DNA of 46,920 nucleotides, from NCBI GenBank assembly GCA_028285305.1, contig JANQPV010000004.1, positions 105,685 through 152,604 of the forward strand, read 5' to 3'. This DNA comes from Alphaproteobacteria bacterium (GTDB taxonomy: Bacteria; Pseudomonadota; Alphaproteobacteria; SMXP01). The notes beneath the pieces are model-generated. The model was not told the origin of the DNA. It saw only the letters and a program-made list of their open reading frames with translations, and searched no databases. Each line of letters starts with the position of its first letter. The stretch's first letter is position 1. Of the stretch, positions 23,765-31,886 are shown one piece after another. Both the position numbers and the translations under genes were made by a program.

Positions 23765-25218
23765 TAGCGCTTCTCCTTCGGCTGAGCCGAGCTCTCATCC
23801 TTCAACTCGGCCGAGCCCGCAGCGGCAAGACTTGGGACCACCGCAGGGTCATCCACCGCGCCCAAGGGACTGCCCGGCGCCCGGTGTTCTTCTTGCGGCG
23901 AGCCCGTCGGCGCGTCATCAAAGCCGCGCGTTGCGATGCGGATCATATAAACAACGCCTGCGGTGAAAATGATGGCGTAGACCACCATGAAGACAAGCAA
24001 GGAAAAGGCGACCTGACTGGCGGAAACCGGCGCCACACTCTCCGCTGTGCGAAGTAAACCGTATACGGTATAAGGTTGCCGGCCCACTTCGGCTGTAATC
24101 CAGCCCGATAGAACCGCCACGAGGCCGAGGCCTCCTGACGGGATTGCCAGCCAATGGAAAAGGCCGGGCTTGTCAATCCTGTTTCGGAACCAGAGATAAA
24201 CGCCCCAGAACCCAAGCGCCAGCAAAACCAGGCCCGCGCCCACCATGATGCGGAAATTCCAAAACGTGATCCACAAGGGCGGACGTTCCGACCGCGGAAA
24301 CGCATCCATTCCTTGGAGTTCTTTACCCTTTGGGAAAAGGAAGGGGCTCGTACCCGGAACGGTTATCTCTTCAAAGCCGCACTCATTATCCGCAGGCCAA
24401 GCAAACAGAACGGTTCCTTGCACGTCTTTGGTCTCGCACCAGGCTTCCAAAACCGCGATCTTAGCCGGCTGGTGCTCGTGGGCGACTTTGCCCGACCAGT
24501 GGCCCGCCCAAATTTGCAACGGCATCAGCACAGCGAGTGTACCCACCGCCATGCGCAACTGCCACCCATTGGCTGTGCTTGGTCGGCCCCGCACCACTTG
24601 CCAAGCGCCTGCCGCCATAACGATAGCCGCCGTGGTAATGAACGCCGCCAGCATCATATGCACATAACGTGATGGAAAGCTTGGACTAAAGACAACCGCC
24701 CACCAGTCCGTCGCGAAAAAATTGCCCGTCTGCGGATCAATGCCAAAGCCGGCGGGTGTTTGCATCCAGGAATTGGCCGATAAGATCCAAAACGCTGAAA
24801 TGGACGTCCCCACCGCTACGGCGCAGGTGGCAAAGAAATGTAGGCCCCGGCCGACCCGGCTCCAGCCGAACAGCATGACCCCTAAGAAGGTCGCTTCTAA
24901 GAAAAACGCAGTGAGAACTTCGTAGCCGAAAAGAGGCCCGAGAACGCTCCCGGTTCGTTCGGCAAAGACGCTCCAATTGGTTCCGATTTGATAGGACATC
25001 ACGACGCCGGAAACGACTCCCATAGCGAAGGCCAGCGCGAAAATCTTCACCCAATGCAAATAGAGTTGTTTGAAGACCTCCCGCCCCGTGTAGAGCCAAA
25101 GCCCTTCGCACACGGCCAAGAATGCCGCGAGCCCAATGGTAAAGGCGGGAAACATAATGTGAAATGCAATGACGAAGGCGAACTGGATACGCGAAAGCAG
25201 GAGTGCATCGAATTCCAT
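23764..25218 (-). CDS. cydA: Cytochrome bd ubiquinol oxidase subunit I, CIO type
   Basis: 484 residues with nine predicted helices. The first helix carries the high-spin heme ligand His (FAFVIAFHIMFPAFTIG). SGVVMSYQIGTNWSVFAERTG and the WMQTPAGF motif are characteristic. The quinol-binding loop between helices 6 and 7 is short, which marks the cyanide-insensitive (CioA) branch rather than the E. coli long-loop type. It is the quinol-oxidising, heme-bearing subunit of a high-affinity terminal oxidase. First gene of the operon with cydB and the DUF2474-like ORF. A stem-loop in the leader (25239-25258) may be regulatory. Confidence 0.95.
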   Translation of the reverse strand: MEFDALLLSRIQFAFVIAFHIMFPAFTIGLAAFLAVCEGLWLYTGREVFKQLYLHWVKIFALAFAMGVVSGVVMSYQIGTNWSVFAERTGSVLGPLFGYEVLTAFFLEATFLGVMLFGWSRVGRGLHFFATCAVAVGTSISAFWILSANSWMQTPAGFGIDPQTGNFFATDWWAVVFSPSFPSRYVHMMLAAFITTAAIVMAAGAWQVVRGRPSTANGWQLRMAVGTLAVLMPLQIWAGHWSGKVAHEHQPAKIAVLEAWCETKDVQGTVLFAWPADNECGFEEITVPGTSPFLFPKGKELQGMDAFPRSERPPLWITFWNFRIMVGAGLVLLALGFWGVYLWFRNRIDKPGLFHWLAIPSGGLGLVAVLSGWITAEVGRQPYTVYGLLRTAESVAPVSASQVAFSLLVFMVVYAIIFTAGVVYMIRIATRGFDDAPTGSPQEEHRAPGSPLGAVDDPAVVPSLAAAGSAELKDESSAQPKEKR

Positions 25219-25238
25219 CGGACACCTGAGCGTTTAAG

Positions 25239-25258
25239 GGCGATGTCGTCACATCGCC
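25239..25258 (-). promoter_or_regulatory. Hairpin/operator in the cydA leader
   Basis: GGCGATGT-CGTC-ACATCGCC, a perfect 8-bp inverted repeat 20 bp upstream of the cydA start. It may be a regulator site or an mRNA hairpin. The neighbouring upstream sequence to 25432 holds no other supported feature. Confidence 0.45.
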
Positions 25259-25432
25259 ATAGATTTCAATCGTGAGATATAGCACCTATTCCCTGAGCTA
25301 GCCGTTAGACATTTTGTCACTTGCCACATCAGCAGAATAATTCCTCGCGCAAGCGGACTCGCGAGCACCGATATACTCAGTATAGAACGTCTGCATGGAT
25401 CAAGCGGGAAACTGTGCCGGAATTTCACGTGG

Positions 25433-25945
25433 GTCGATCACGGGCCGCGCCAGCAAGGTCTCGCGATCACCCGGCAAGCAGAGCACTTCAAAATGATCGG
25501 TCTGGATTTGGGGGTCTGCTATGAGTCCGCGGCCATACTCAGTGACGACCCGCCGCCCGTATCCACTCATCCCATTACGGAATATATACCCTCGACCACA
25601 CTCGGCGCGCGATTACCCCATTGCTGGCTGGAAAAGAGCGGAGAACGCCTCTCAACGCTGGACCGTGTCCCATCGAACCGGTTTCTGGTGCTGACATTTG
25701 AGGAAGCCGGGCAAGAGCTGTCTGCGGCGGTCGAGCAGCTTAGGGGAAACGGCCCTCCGGTCGACTTGATCGCCATCTATCCGGGCGGCCCCCTAACTCC
25801 GGCCGGTGATCAGTTCGGTGATCTCTTCTCTCCGGACCAAGTCCTCTTTGTTCGCCCCGACGGGCACATAGCGGCGAGGGTGGATGAGGAACGTGCTGAG
25901 ACAACGTTAGAAAGAGTCATGGGCCTTCTGTGGGGACTGGAATGA
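25433..25945 (+). pseudogene. C-terminal remnant of an FAD-dependent aromatic monooxygenase
   Basis: The frame encodes the end of a PheA/TfdB/MhpA-like hydroxylase without its FAD domain: GPRQQGLAITRQAEHFKMIG, then LDLGVCYESAAI, EYIPSTTLGARLPHCWL, STLD, and a thioredoxin-like C-terminal domain ending VLFVRPDGHIAARVDE. The similarity reaches back through about 20 codons before the ATG at 25493 and then dissolves into unrelated sequence, which indicates a 5' truncation rather than a short gene starting at 25493. The Rossmann GxGxxG domain is absent. An intact but divergent relative is encoded 830 bp away (26775-28469). A small standalone thioredoxin-fold protein remains a less likely alternative. 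Confidence 0.7.
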
Positions 25946-25972
25946 TCCGGCAATATCAGCGATCACTTGGCG

Positions 25973-26596
25973 TTACGGCGCGTTTTGAACAAGTGCGGTA
26001 TGAGAGTGCTCCGATAGCTCCATCGCCGTGGCTTCTTTCACACCGAGCCCAACAAGCGCCATAAACATGATCTCTCGCATTCCCTGAGCGGCTTTCTTTC
26101 TCGACAACTTGTACTCGACAACATGCGCGACGATTGCGTTACATGCGCTCAGCCAGAGCAGCACACCTGAAGTTTCTGCTTCCTTGAAAAGGCAGCCTTC
26201 GTTAATGGCCCCATCAATGTCTCGGCGCAATTCCTTGTTAAGGGGATGATCTTTTCCCGTGGTGAGTCGCGCCTCTCTGAGCATGATTCCGGCCTTCTGA
26301 GGGTTCTTAAGGGCGTAGTCAACTGTCGCACTCATGCCGCCAACGAGGCGCCGGAGTGGATCAGCGACCTCCCGGTTGGCCTCCACAACAGCCTTCTCAA
26401 CTTCGAGACGGATCATTGTACTGATGGAAGTTGCGAACCTCTCCTTGTCTTCAAAATGATTAAAGAAGCTGCCCTTGGCCACGCCGGCTGTGGCCACGAT
26501 CTCATCAATCGCAACGGCACTGGCCGGGCGTTTAGCGAGAAGTGTGAGGCCAGCATTGACGAGCAACTGGCGGGTTCGAAGGCTCCGCGAATTCAT
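25973..26596 (-). CDS. TetR-family regulator of the monooxygenase operon
   Basis: 207 residues from the ATG whose complement is 26594-26596; the longer frame upstream crosses the operator region and is unsupported. The helix-turn-helix (TRQLLVNAGLTLLAKRPASA, then AIDEIVATAGVAKGSFFNHFEDKERF) is typical. The ligand domain contains several cysteines (GCLFKE and ACNAIV). It is divergent from the FAD monooxygenase gene with 178 bp between starts, and two copies of a 14-bp palindrome lie close to its own start. It probably represses itself and the catabolic genes. Confidence 0.9.
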   Translation of the reverse strand: MNSRSLRTRQLLVNAGLTLLAKRPASAVAIDEIVATAGVAKGSFFNHFEDKERFATSISTMIRLEVEKAVVEANREVADPLRRLVGGMSATVDYALKNPQKAGIMLREARLTTGKDHPLNKELRRDIDGAINEGCLFKEAETSGVLLWLSACNAIVAHVVEYKLSRKKAAQGMREIMFMALVGLGVKEATAMELSEHSHTALVQNAP

Positions 26597-26632
26597 ATCA
26601 AATGAATAGCACGTTTTTCCGCAACGGCAACT

Positions 26633-26672
26633 TGACCATTTAGTCATATTACGATAGTTGACTAAAAAGTCA
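26633..26672. promoter_or_regulatory. Two 14-bp TGAC-N6-GTCA operators
   Basis: TGACCATTTAGTCA (26633-26646) and TGACTAAAAAGTCA (26659-26672), 26 bp apart start to start. The inner arms also form TTTAGTCA...TGACTAAA. They are placed to be bound by the adjacent TetR. Confidence 0.75.
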
Positions 26673-26774
26673 TTTTGAATTCGGGAAGACGATGCATCCT
26701 CAACACGCGAAAAAAGCCATCTTCGGACAGATCGACGCCGATTGCAGTGCATTCTTGTGCAGTGGAGAGCTGGA

Positions 26775-28469
26775 ATGACTGAGCGATCACAGGGAACAAT
26801 CACTCGATCGACCTCTCACGCAGGGCCTCTCGATTATGACGTTTTGATCGTCGGATGCGGGCCTGCCGGTGCCACTCTCGCAAATTTCCTAAGGCGCTAT
26901 GGATGCAAGGCAGCGATTTTCGATCGCGACAATGATGTTTTTTTTGCACCCCGTGCAACCGGTCTTGATGATCAATCTTTGCGAATCTACCAGTCGCTGG
27001 GTTTCTTCGATCGACTGGTGAAAGAAGGTCATGTCCGTCAGGGAGCCCTTTGGTTCAAGGATCACAATGGCCGCACCCTTATGTCTTTAGACAGAATGTC
27101 GATCGGCGAAGATCTGCTCGTGAGTAAAAACGGCCACTTCGCGATGAACTTCTTCGATCAGCCTGGGGTCGAACGGATCCTGCGCGAAGACTTCGAAAAA
27201 CCCGGAGGTGCAGATCCATATCTGGCTCACGAAGTCTTGTCGGTACGAGACTGCGATACGCACACGGAGCTTGTGGCCAAGGACTTAGAGACGAGGAAAG
27301 AACACCTCTTTAGAGCGTCTTACATTATCGGATGTGATGGCGGGCGCAGCTTGGTGCGGCGCTCCTTGGATGTCGAGCGGCTCGACCTCGGATACTCCGA
27401 GGAATACCTAGTCATAGATGCGGTGGTTGATGATGAAGTCTATTGGCGCACTCGGATTCCCGATGGCGGCGTTGTAACCCTAGACCCCACACACTCCGGC
27501 GTTTTTGCCAAAGGAGTGCACGGCTTCGTGCGATTCGATTGTCTACGCCACCCGGACGTGGTCGGAGACAAGCTCGAAACCCAAAAAGATTTCGAGGAGG
27601 CGGGCCGCGCAGTCATCATTGCCCGTGGCCATGACCCGGAAAAATTCAGAGCCGTCAGATACGCGCCCTATACGTTCTATGCCGGAATGCCCGCCAAATG
27701 GCGCGTAGGGAGATTGTTGGTGGCCGGAGATGCAGCTCATCAAACACCTCCCTGGGCGGGGCAAGGATTCAACATGTGCATGCGGGATGCGGCCAACCTA
27801 TCTTTCAAGCTCGCCCTGGTTCTGTCCGGCAGGGCGTCCGAAACGCTCCTTGATACGTATGCACAGGAGCGTCAGCCTGACAGCATCCGGCGCATCAAAG
27901 GCGCCGTCAAAACGGGCAAAATGATGCAAACGAAAAGCCGCTGGAAGAAAGTGTCCAGGAGTCTTTCGTTCTTTCTCCATAGGCACAGCCGTTTCATCCG
28001 CCGCGCCATGTTCCGCTCCATGCTGCGGCGCAGGCCATACGAAGCAGGGCTGGTGGGTAAGAACCATAAGCTCGCAGGGTCCATCATGCCCCAGCCGACT
28101 GTGGCCGACATCTCCGGAACGGAACGCCGCTTGGATGATTTGTTCGGCGTGGGCTTTGGTCTTATCGCCGCCACCAGCCCTAACGGTGTTTTCGTTGAGC
28201 GGTTTGTCAAAGACCTGCAGGGCGTGGTCGTCCAACTGGGTCCGGATATTCGCGATCCGACCGGCGCACTAACCAAATGGTTCACCCAAAACAAGGTTGC
28301 GGCCGTCCTCGTGCGACCGGACCGGTACATATACGACATGGGAAATGATGCGGACGAGATCTGTCGGTCCTTGTTCGCGGAATTGAACGCACCGGCAGAC
28401 TTGCACGGCAATCACCACCATCCTCAGTATAAGGAACAAAAGCGATGTCCAATCAGATCGAACAAGTGA
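26775..28469 (+). CDS. FAD-dependent aromatic monooxygenase (MhpA/PheA-like)
   Basis: 564 residues from the ATG at 26775, which has GGAGAG 6-11 bases upstream. The FAD-binding fold begins with DVLIVGCGPAGATLANFLRRYG, the second FAD contact is GCDGGRSLVRRSL, and the third motif is LLVAGDAAHQTPPWAGQGFNMC. The C-terminal domain is thioredoxin-like without a visible redox Cys pair. The family hydroxylates phenolic or related rings with NAD(P)H and oxygen; 3-(3-hydroxyphenyl)propionate-type substrates are one possibility. It overlaps the next gene by 25 bp, so it is the first gene of an operon with the NTF2-like protein and perhaps the BKACE gene. Controlled probably by the divergent TetR. Confidence 0.92.
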   Translation: MTERSQGTITRSTSHAGPLDYDVLIVGCGPAGATLANFLRRYGCKAAIFDRDNDVFFAPRATGLDDQSLRIYQSLGFFDRLVKEGHVRQGALWFKDHNGRTLMSLDRMSIGEDLLVSKNGHFAMNFFDQPGVERILREDFEKPGGADPYLAHEVLSVRDCDTHTELVAKDLETRKEHLFRASYIIGCDGGRSLVRRSLDVERLDLGYSEEYLVIDAVVDDEVYWRTRIPDGGVVTLDPTHSGVFAKGVHGFVRFDCLRHPDVVGDKLETQKDFEEAGRAVIIARGHDPEKFRAVRYAPYTFYAGMPAKWRVGRLLVAGDAAHQTPPWAGQGFNMCMRDAANLSFKLALVLSGRASETLLDTYAQERQPDSIRRIKGAVKTGKMMQTKSRWKKVSRSLSFFLHRHSRFIRRAMFRSMLRRRPYEAGLVGKNHKLAGSIMPQPTVADISGTERRLDDLFGVGFGLIAATSPNGVFVERFVKDLQGVVVQLGPDIRDPTGALTKWFTQNKVAAVLVRPDRYIYDMGNDADEICRSLFAELNAPADLHGNHHHPQYKEQKRCPIRSNK

Positions 28470-28804
28470 AGACCTACACCAATGCTCTCAACAACAAGGA
28501 TGTAGATACGGCCTTGAGCGTCATGTCCGACGAATTTTGTTTAACCGATCCATTTTTTGTGGATGGGTTAGCGCCGAAGTCAGCCGTCGAAGAGTATTAT
28601 CGCGCGTCCTTTTCGTCCACCGACATCAATCTCCAATTCAAGCCGACGAATATCGTTCAGCATGAAAACTTTGTCTTTGTTGAACTCGACACCGTCGCGG
28701 GGGAGAAGTCCGTCAAAGGTTGCAACGTCTTTGAGTTCAAGGGCGGCAAGCTCGTTGCTCTGCGCGCTTATGCGAATGGATTGAATGAGCTTGTCGCCGG
28801 ATGA
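28445..28804 (+). CDS. SnoaL/NTF2-like protein
   Basis: 119 residues of an NTF2-like fold: VKTYTNALNNKDVDTALSVM, then FCLTDPFFVDG, and the closing sheet VFEFKGGKLVALRAYAN. AAGGAA lies 10 bases before the ATG, inside the monooxygenase gene. SnoaL-like domains isomerise, cyclise or simply bind polyketide-like or aromatic intermediates. Its 25-bp overlap with the monooxygenase implies co-translation, and the pair probably acts on successive intermediates. The substrate is unknown. Confidence 0.8.
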   Translation: MSNQIEQVKTYTNALNNKDVDTALSVMSDEFCLTDPFFVDGLAPKSAVEEYYRASFSSTDINLQFKPTNIVQHENFVFVELDTVAGEKSVKGCNVFEFKGGKLVALRAYANGLNELVAG

Positions 28805-28824
28805 ACGTAGCCACTGACTCGAAT

Positions 28825-28869
28825 CAACGATCTTGAAGCGAATGAAACTGTATCGCTTTCAAATCGTTG
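28825..28869. repeat. Imperfect inverted repeat between the NTF2-like and BKACE genes
   Basis: CAACGATCTTGAAGCGA and TCGCTTTCAAATCGTTG pair at 14 of 17 positions across an 11-base loop. There is no T-run. It could be an attenuating hairpin, an mRNA-processing site or an operator for the BKACE gene. Confidence 0.5.
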
Positions 28870-28906
28870 CGTGAAATTTCAATGATCAGAAGAGAAAGAG
28901 CGTCTC

Positions 28907-29944
28907 ATGGGTAATCCAACCCGAAGGGCCGTAATCGCTGGATCGGCCGGTCTGATCTCGGCCCTGGGCGCTTTTCGTTCAACTATATTGGCTGCTGACA
29001 TGGACCCAAAACACATGAAAGATCCTGTTATAATCGAGGTCGCTTTAAACGGCGCGGCTCCGATTCCAAATAATCCAAATGTTCCGCGCACGCCGAGGGA
29101 GGTGACAGAGGATGCCTTGGAATGTATTGCGGCAGGTGCGTCCATCATCCATTCCCACACAAATGATCCGGTCGTTGGCGGCGGGACTGGGCGGCACGAT
29201 CCGGCGCCTTTGATCGACGCCTGGGCGCCCGTCCTCGATAAGCACCCCGACGTCCTTTTCTATCCGACGATGCAGGGTGGAGGGCGAGAGACAACGATCA
29301 CGGATCGTGCATCTCATATGCAGACCCTCATTGATGAAGGGCTGATGCGATTTGCACTGATCGACATGGGAACCACCAATGTCTCAGTTCTTGGGATAGA
29401 CGGACTACCAGTCAAAACAGACGCCGTCTTTATTAATACAGCGGCCGACGCGCACTACATGTTCGACTTCTGCGCCCGGAACCGTGTTGGCGCCTCAATC
29501 GGCTGTATCGAGCCGGGCTATGCTCGCACCGTGATGGCGTTTTCCCGAGTTGGTAAGGTACCGCAAGGATCAATGTTTCGCTTGATGTTTGGCGGGCCAA
29601 GCACGTTGGTCGGCTTGCCCGCGACGGAGGCTGCGCTCGATGTATTTCTCGGCATGATCAAAGAAGCCGGACTTCCATGGAACGTTGCCGTCACCGGCGG
29701 CAATGTGTTCGATAACCGGTTCGCGCGTTTGGCCCTGGAGCGGGGAGGTCATCTGCGCGTCGGCCTTGAGGACTATCGGTCTACGGATGGACCTCGAAAT
29801 GCGGAACTCGTGGAACGTGCTACTAAGTTGGCTGCTGAGCTTGGTAGGCCCGTTGCCACACCGGCTGAGACGGCAGAAATCCTCGGGCTCCCTCGCGTTC
29901 AACCGCCGGAAGCCAAGTCGCCCGGCGAGCGACAGCACCCCTGA
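28907..29944 (+). CDS. BKACE-family (3-keto-5-aminohexanoate cleavage type) enzyme with a Tat-like leader
   Basis: 345 residues. Residues about 38-330 follow the BKACE (DUF849) TIM barrel: IIEVALNGAAPIP, then the metal-binding HSHTNDP (His82 and His84), YPTMQGGG, TDAVFINTAAD, and VGLEDYRSTDGPRNAELVERA near the end. BKACE enzymes cleave beta-keto acids with acetyl-CoA and normally sit in the cytoplasm. Here a twin-arginine-like segment (PTRRAVIAGSAGLISALG) precedes the barrel, suggesting export, which would deny the enzyme acetyl-CoA. The usual HxHxRD reads HxHTND, another deviation. It lies 102 bp after the NTF2-like gene and is possibly in the same regulon. Confidence 0.85.
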   Translation: MGNPTRRAVIAGSAGLISALGAFRSTILAADMDPKHMKDPVIIEVALNGAAPIPNNPNVPRTPREVTEDALECIAAGASIIHSHTNDPVVGGGTGRHDPAPLIDAWAPVLDKHPDVLFYPTMQGGGRETTITDRASHMQTLIDEGLMRFALIDMGTTNVSVLGIDGLPVKTDAVFINTAADAHYMFDFCARNRVGASIGCIEPGYARTVMAFSRVGKVPQGSMFRLMFGGPSTLVGLPATEAALDVFLGMIKEAGLPWNVAVTGGNVFDNRFARLALERGGHLRVGLEDYRSTDGPRNAELVERATKLAAELGRPVATPAETAEILGLPRVQPPEAKSPGERQHP

Positions 29945-29983
29945 TCTGGCCATCAAGGACCGCTGTTCCTGAGACAAGCGCGA

Positions 29984-30163
29984 CTAATGCTTCAAGTCAC
30001 GCACCAGCCCGTCCATACGGTCAGCACTCGGAGACTCCCCGGCATCCATCTTGCTGCCAGAGCGATATTTCTTCTGCTGTTCCGCATGGCCCGCTGTGAG
30101 GACTTGAATCGCCTTTATTCTCGAATTCTCACCCAAAGCCGCCTCAACGCCCCTCCGTGTCAT
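29984..30163 (-). pseudogene. 59-codon ORF overlapping the esterase end; possible relic of a lactonase-like gene
   Basis: The frame starts at an ATG (complement of 30161-30163) inside the esterase 3' end and stops at TAG, 29984-29986. Its residues 20-39 (VLTAGHAEQQKKYRSGSKMD) share 11 of 20 positions with the N-terminal strand of the nearby metallo-hydrolase (VLTTGWAEQHKEHRYGTWMP). The metal-binding domain is missing. It may be the stump of a duplicated gene, or a coincidental short ORF. GGAG-type ribosome sites are not clear. Confidence 0.35.
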
Positions 30164-31886
30164 CCCCGGAAGCTTTCGGAGTCTCTAAATTGCATCCGAC
30201 TACGGCGTTCATGCTCGCAAAAGCCGGCTCATCGTACAGCCACATCCAACTGACAATTTCTTCGACGACAAAGCATTTCTGATCCTGGCTGAGGCGAACG
30301 TCACCAACGAGGTCCTTCGCGATGGCATCGAAACTATCCGAACCGCGGACGATCTCAATGCCACTGTCGTCTCCCGCATCCAGTCGAAGGAATTCGGCGT
30401 GTGACCCATAGATCGGCCAATTGGGCGCGTCAGCAGACGATGGCACACCGGTGCGGGCGAAGGCGGCCCAGTACTTGCCCATCGCGCGGCTGAGGCGCTC
30501 ACGGCCCACTTCTGTCTTCTCACTGAAGATAATACTGTCGGCTTGACCGAAAAACTCGAAATCGTTGAAGAGAAATGGGATTTCGAGCCCATGGGCGGCT
30601 CCAAGCAATTCCTTGAAATCCATGAAGAGAAAACGACCGCTGTCGTCCCAGTCAAAACGATAGGAATAGATCTGGTCATGACCGGCCGCGATCATCGCCG
30701 ACGCCGGTTCATCGACAGCACGAATGCGCCACGCGCGAGACACATACTCAGAGAGCGCATCATAAAAGTCCCGATCGCGCGGCGCTGGGAAAACCCAAAG
30801 AACCGTCCTCATGAGCCGCTCATCACTCAAATAGAACAGCTTCATCTCATCGCGGTTCGTGCCGGTCATGATGGGCACTGTGCGAAATGTTTCGGCGCGC
30901 CTGAACGCGTCCCGCAAGGCTGTCTTTGGCAAGGCAACGCCGTCCTGGATCATGCGCGGTACATCGACAAAGCCGCTGCCGGTTGCGTCATAGGCTTTCA
31001 GCAGCGCATCAACGGACAGACCGCGCAGATCCTCTGCCGTCTGAGCACCGAGCATTTCGGCGATCTGGTTCGACGGGTTGGCGCGCGCACCTGCACGGCC
31101 TTCTGCCTCAGCGAGGGACATGCTGTCGAAGAAACCCGATTGAATGATCGCACGGTGAAAAAGACCTTCGGACAAAGGCGAAGCAAGTAATGCCGCAACA
31201 TTATGACCGCCCGCGCTTTCTCCGAATATGGTGATGTTGTCCGGGTCGCCCCCAAAGACTGAGATGTTCTCTTTCACCCATTCAAGGGACGCAACAAGAT
31301 CAAGGAGCGCGAAACTGGCCGCCGCGTCGCGCGGATCGTCTGCACTCTCTCGTAACGCTTGGTGTGCAAACCAACCGAGCGGGCCAAGCCTATATTGCAC
31401 GGTGACGATGATAACGTTCTCGTTCTTGGCGAGACGGGAACCATCATAGTCGCTCGACTTGCCCCAAACATTTCCTCCGCCGTGTATCCAGACCATGACC
31501 GGAAGGCTTGAATTTGGTGCGTCTGGTGGCGCGAAAATATTGAGGGCCAGACAATCCTCAGAGCCAACGATGAGTCCCAGTTCCAGGCCTTCATCGGCAT
31601 CAAAAGAATTCGTCATTTGAGCGCAACGTTCCGCAAAATCCACGGCCTCGCGCACATCTTCCCAGCTTTGCGCGGGACGGGGCGCGCGCCAGCGATTGTC
31701 GCCTGCCGTCGACGCGGCAAAGGGAATACCTCGCCAAACATGCGCACCGTTACTTGCCGTGAACCCGATAACCCGGCCTTGCGTCACCGTTCGTTCGGTT
31801 GCGGCATCGGGCGAGGGGAGGGGCGGAGCAGCGTCATCACAAGCCGTGGTTAGGATGGTCAGAAGGGCGATAATCCAGTTCCTCAT
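30144..31886 (-). CDS. Type B carboxylesterase, lipoprotein
   Basis: 580 residues. The N-terminus is a lipoprotein signal (IIALLTILTTAC, lipidated Cys16), so the mature enzyme is probably anchored at the membrane outside the cytoplasm. It has the type B fold: oxyanion HGGG at about 135-138, FGGDPDNITIFGESAGGHN with nucleophile Ser224, and the catalytic His in the AAHGLEIPFLF segment. These enzymes hydrolyse esters or carbamates with broad specificity. It is coupled to the upstream metallo-hydrolase gene by ATGA overlap. Confidence 0.92.
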   Translation of the reverse strand: MRNWIIALLTILTTACDDAAPPLPSPDAATERTVTQGRVIGFTASNGAHVWRGIPFAASTAGDNRWRAPRPAQSWEDVREAVDFAERCAQMTNSFDADEGLELGLIVGSEDCLALNIFAPPDAPNSSLPVMVWIHGGGNVWGKSSDYDGSRLAKNENVIIVTVQYRLGPLGWFAHQALRESADDPRDAAASFALLDLVASLEWVKENISVFGGDPDNITIFGESAGGHNVAALLASPLSEGLFHRAIIQSGFFDSMSLAEAEGRAGARANPSNQIAEMLGAQTAEDLRGLSVDALLKAYDATGSGFVDVPRMIQDGVALPKTALRDAFRRAETFRTVPIMTGTNRDEMKLFYLSDERLMRTVLWVFPAPRDRDFYDALSEYVSRAWRIRAVDEPASAMIAAGHDQIYSYRFDWDDSGRFLFMDFKELLGAAHGLEIPFLFNDFEFFGQADSIIFSEKTEVGRERLSRAMGKYWAAFARTGVPSSADAPNWPIYGSHAEFLRLDAGDDSGIEIVRGSDSFDAIAKDLVGDVRLSQDQKCFVVEEIVSWMWLYDEPAFASMNAVVGCNLETPKASGDDTEGR

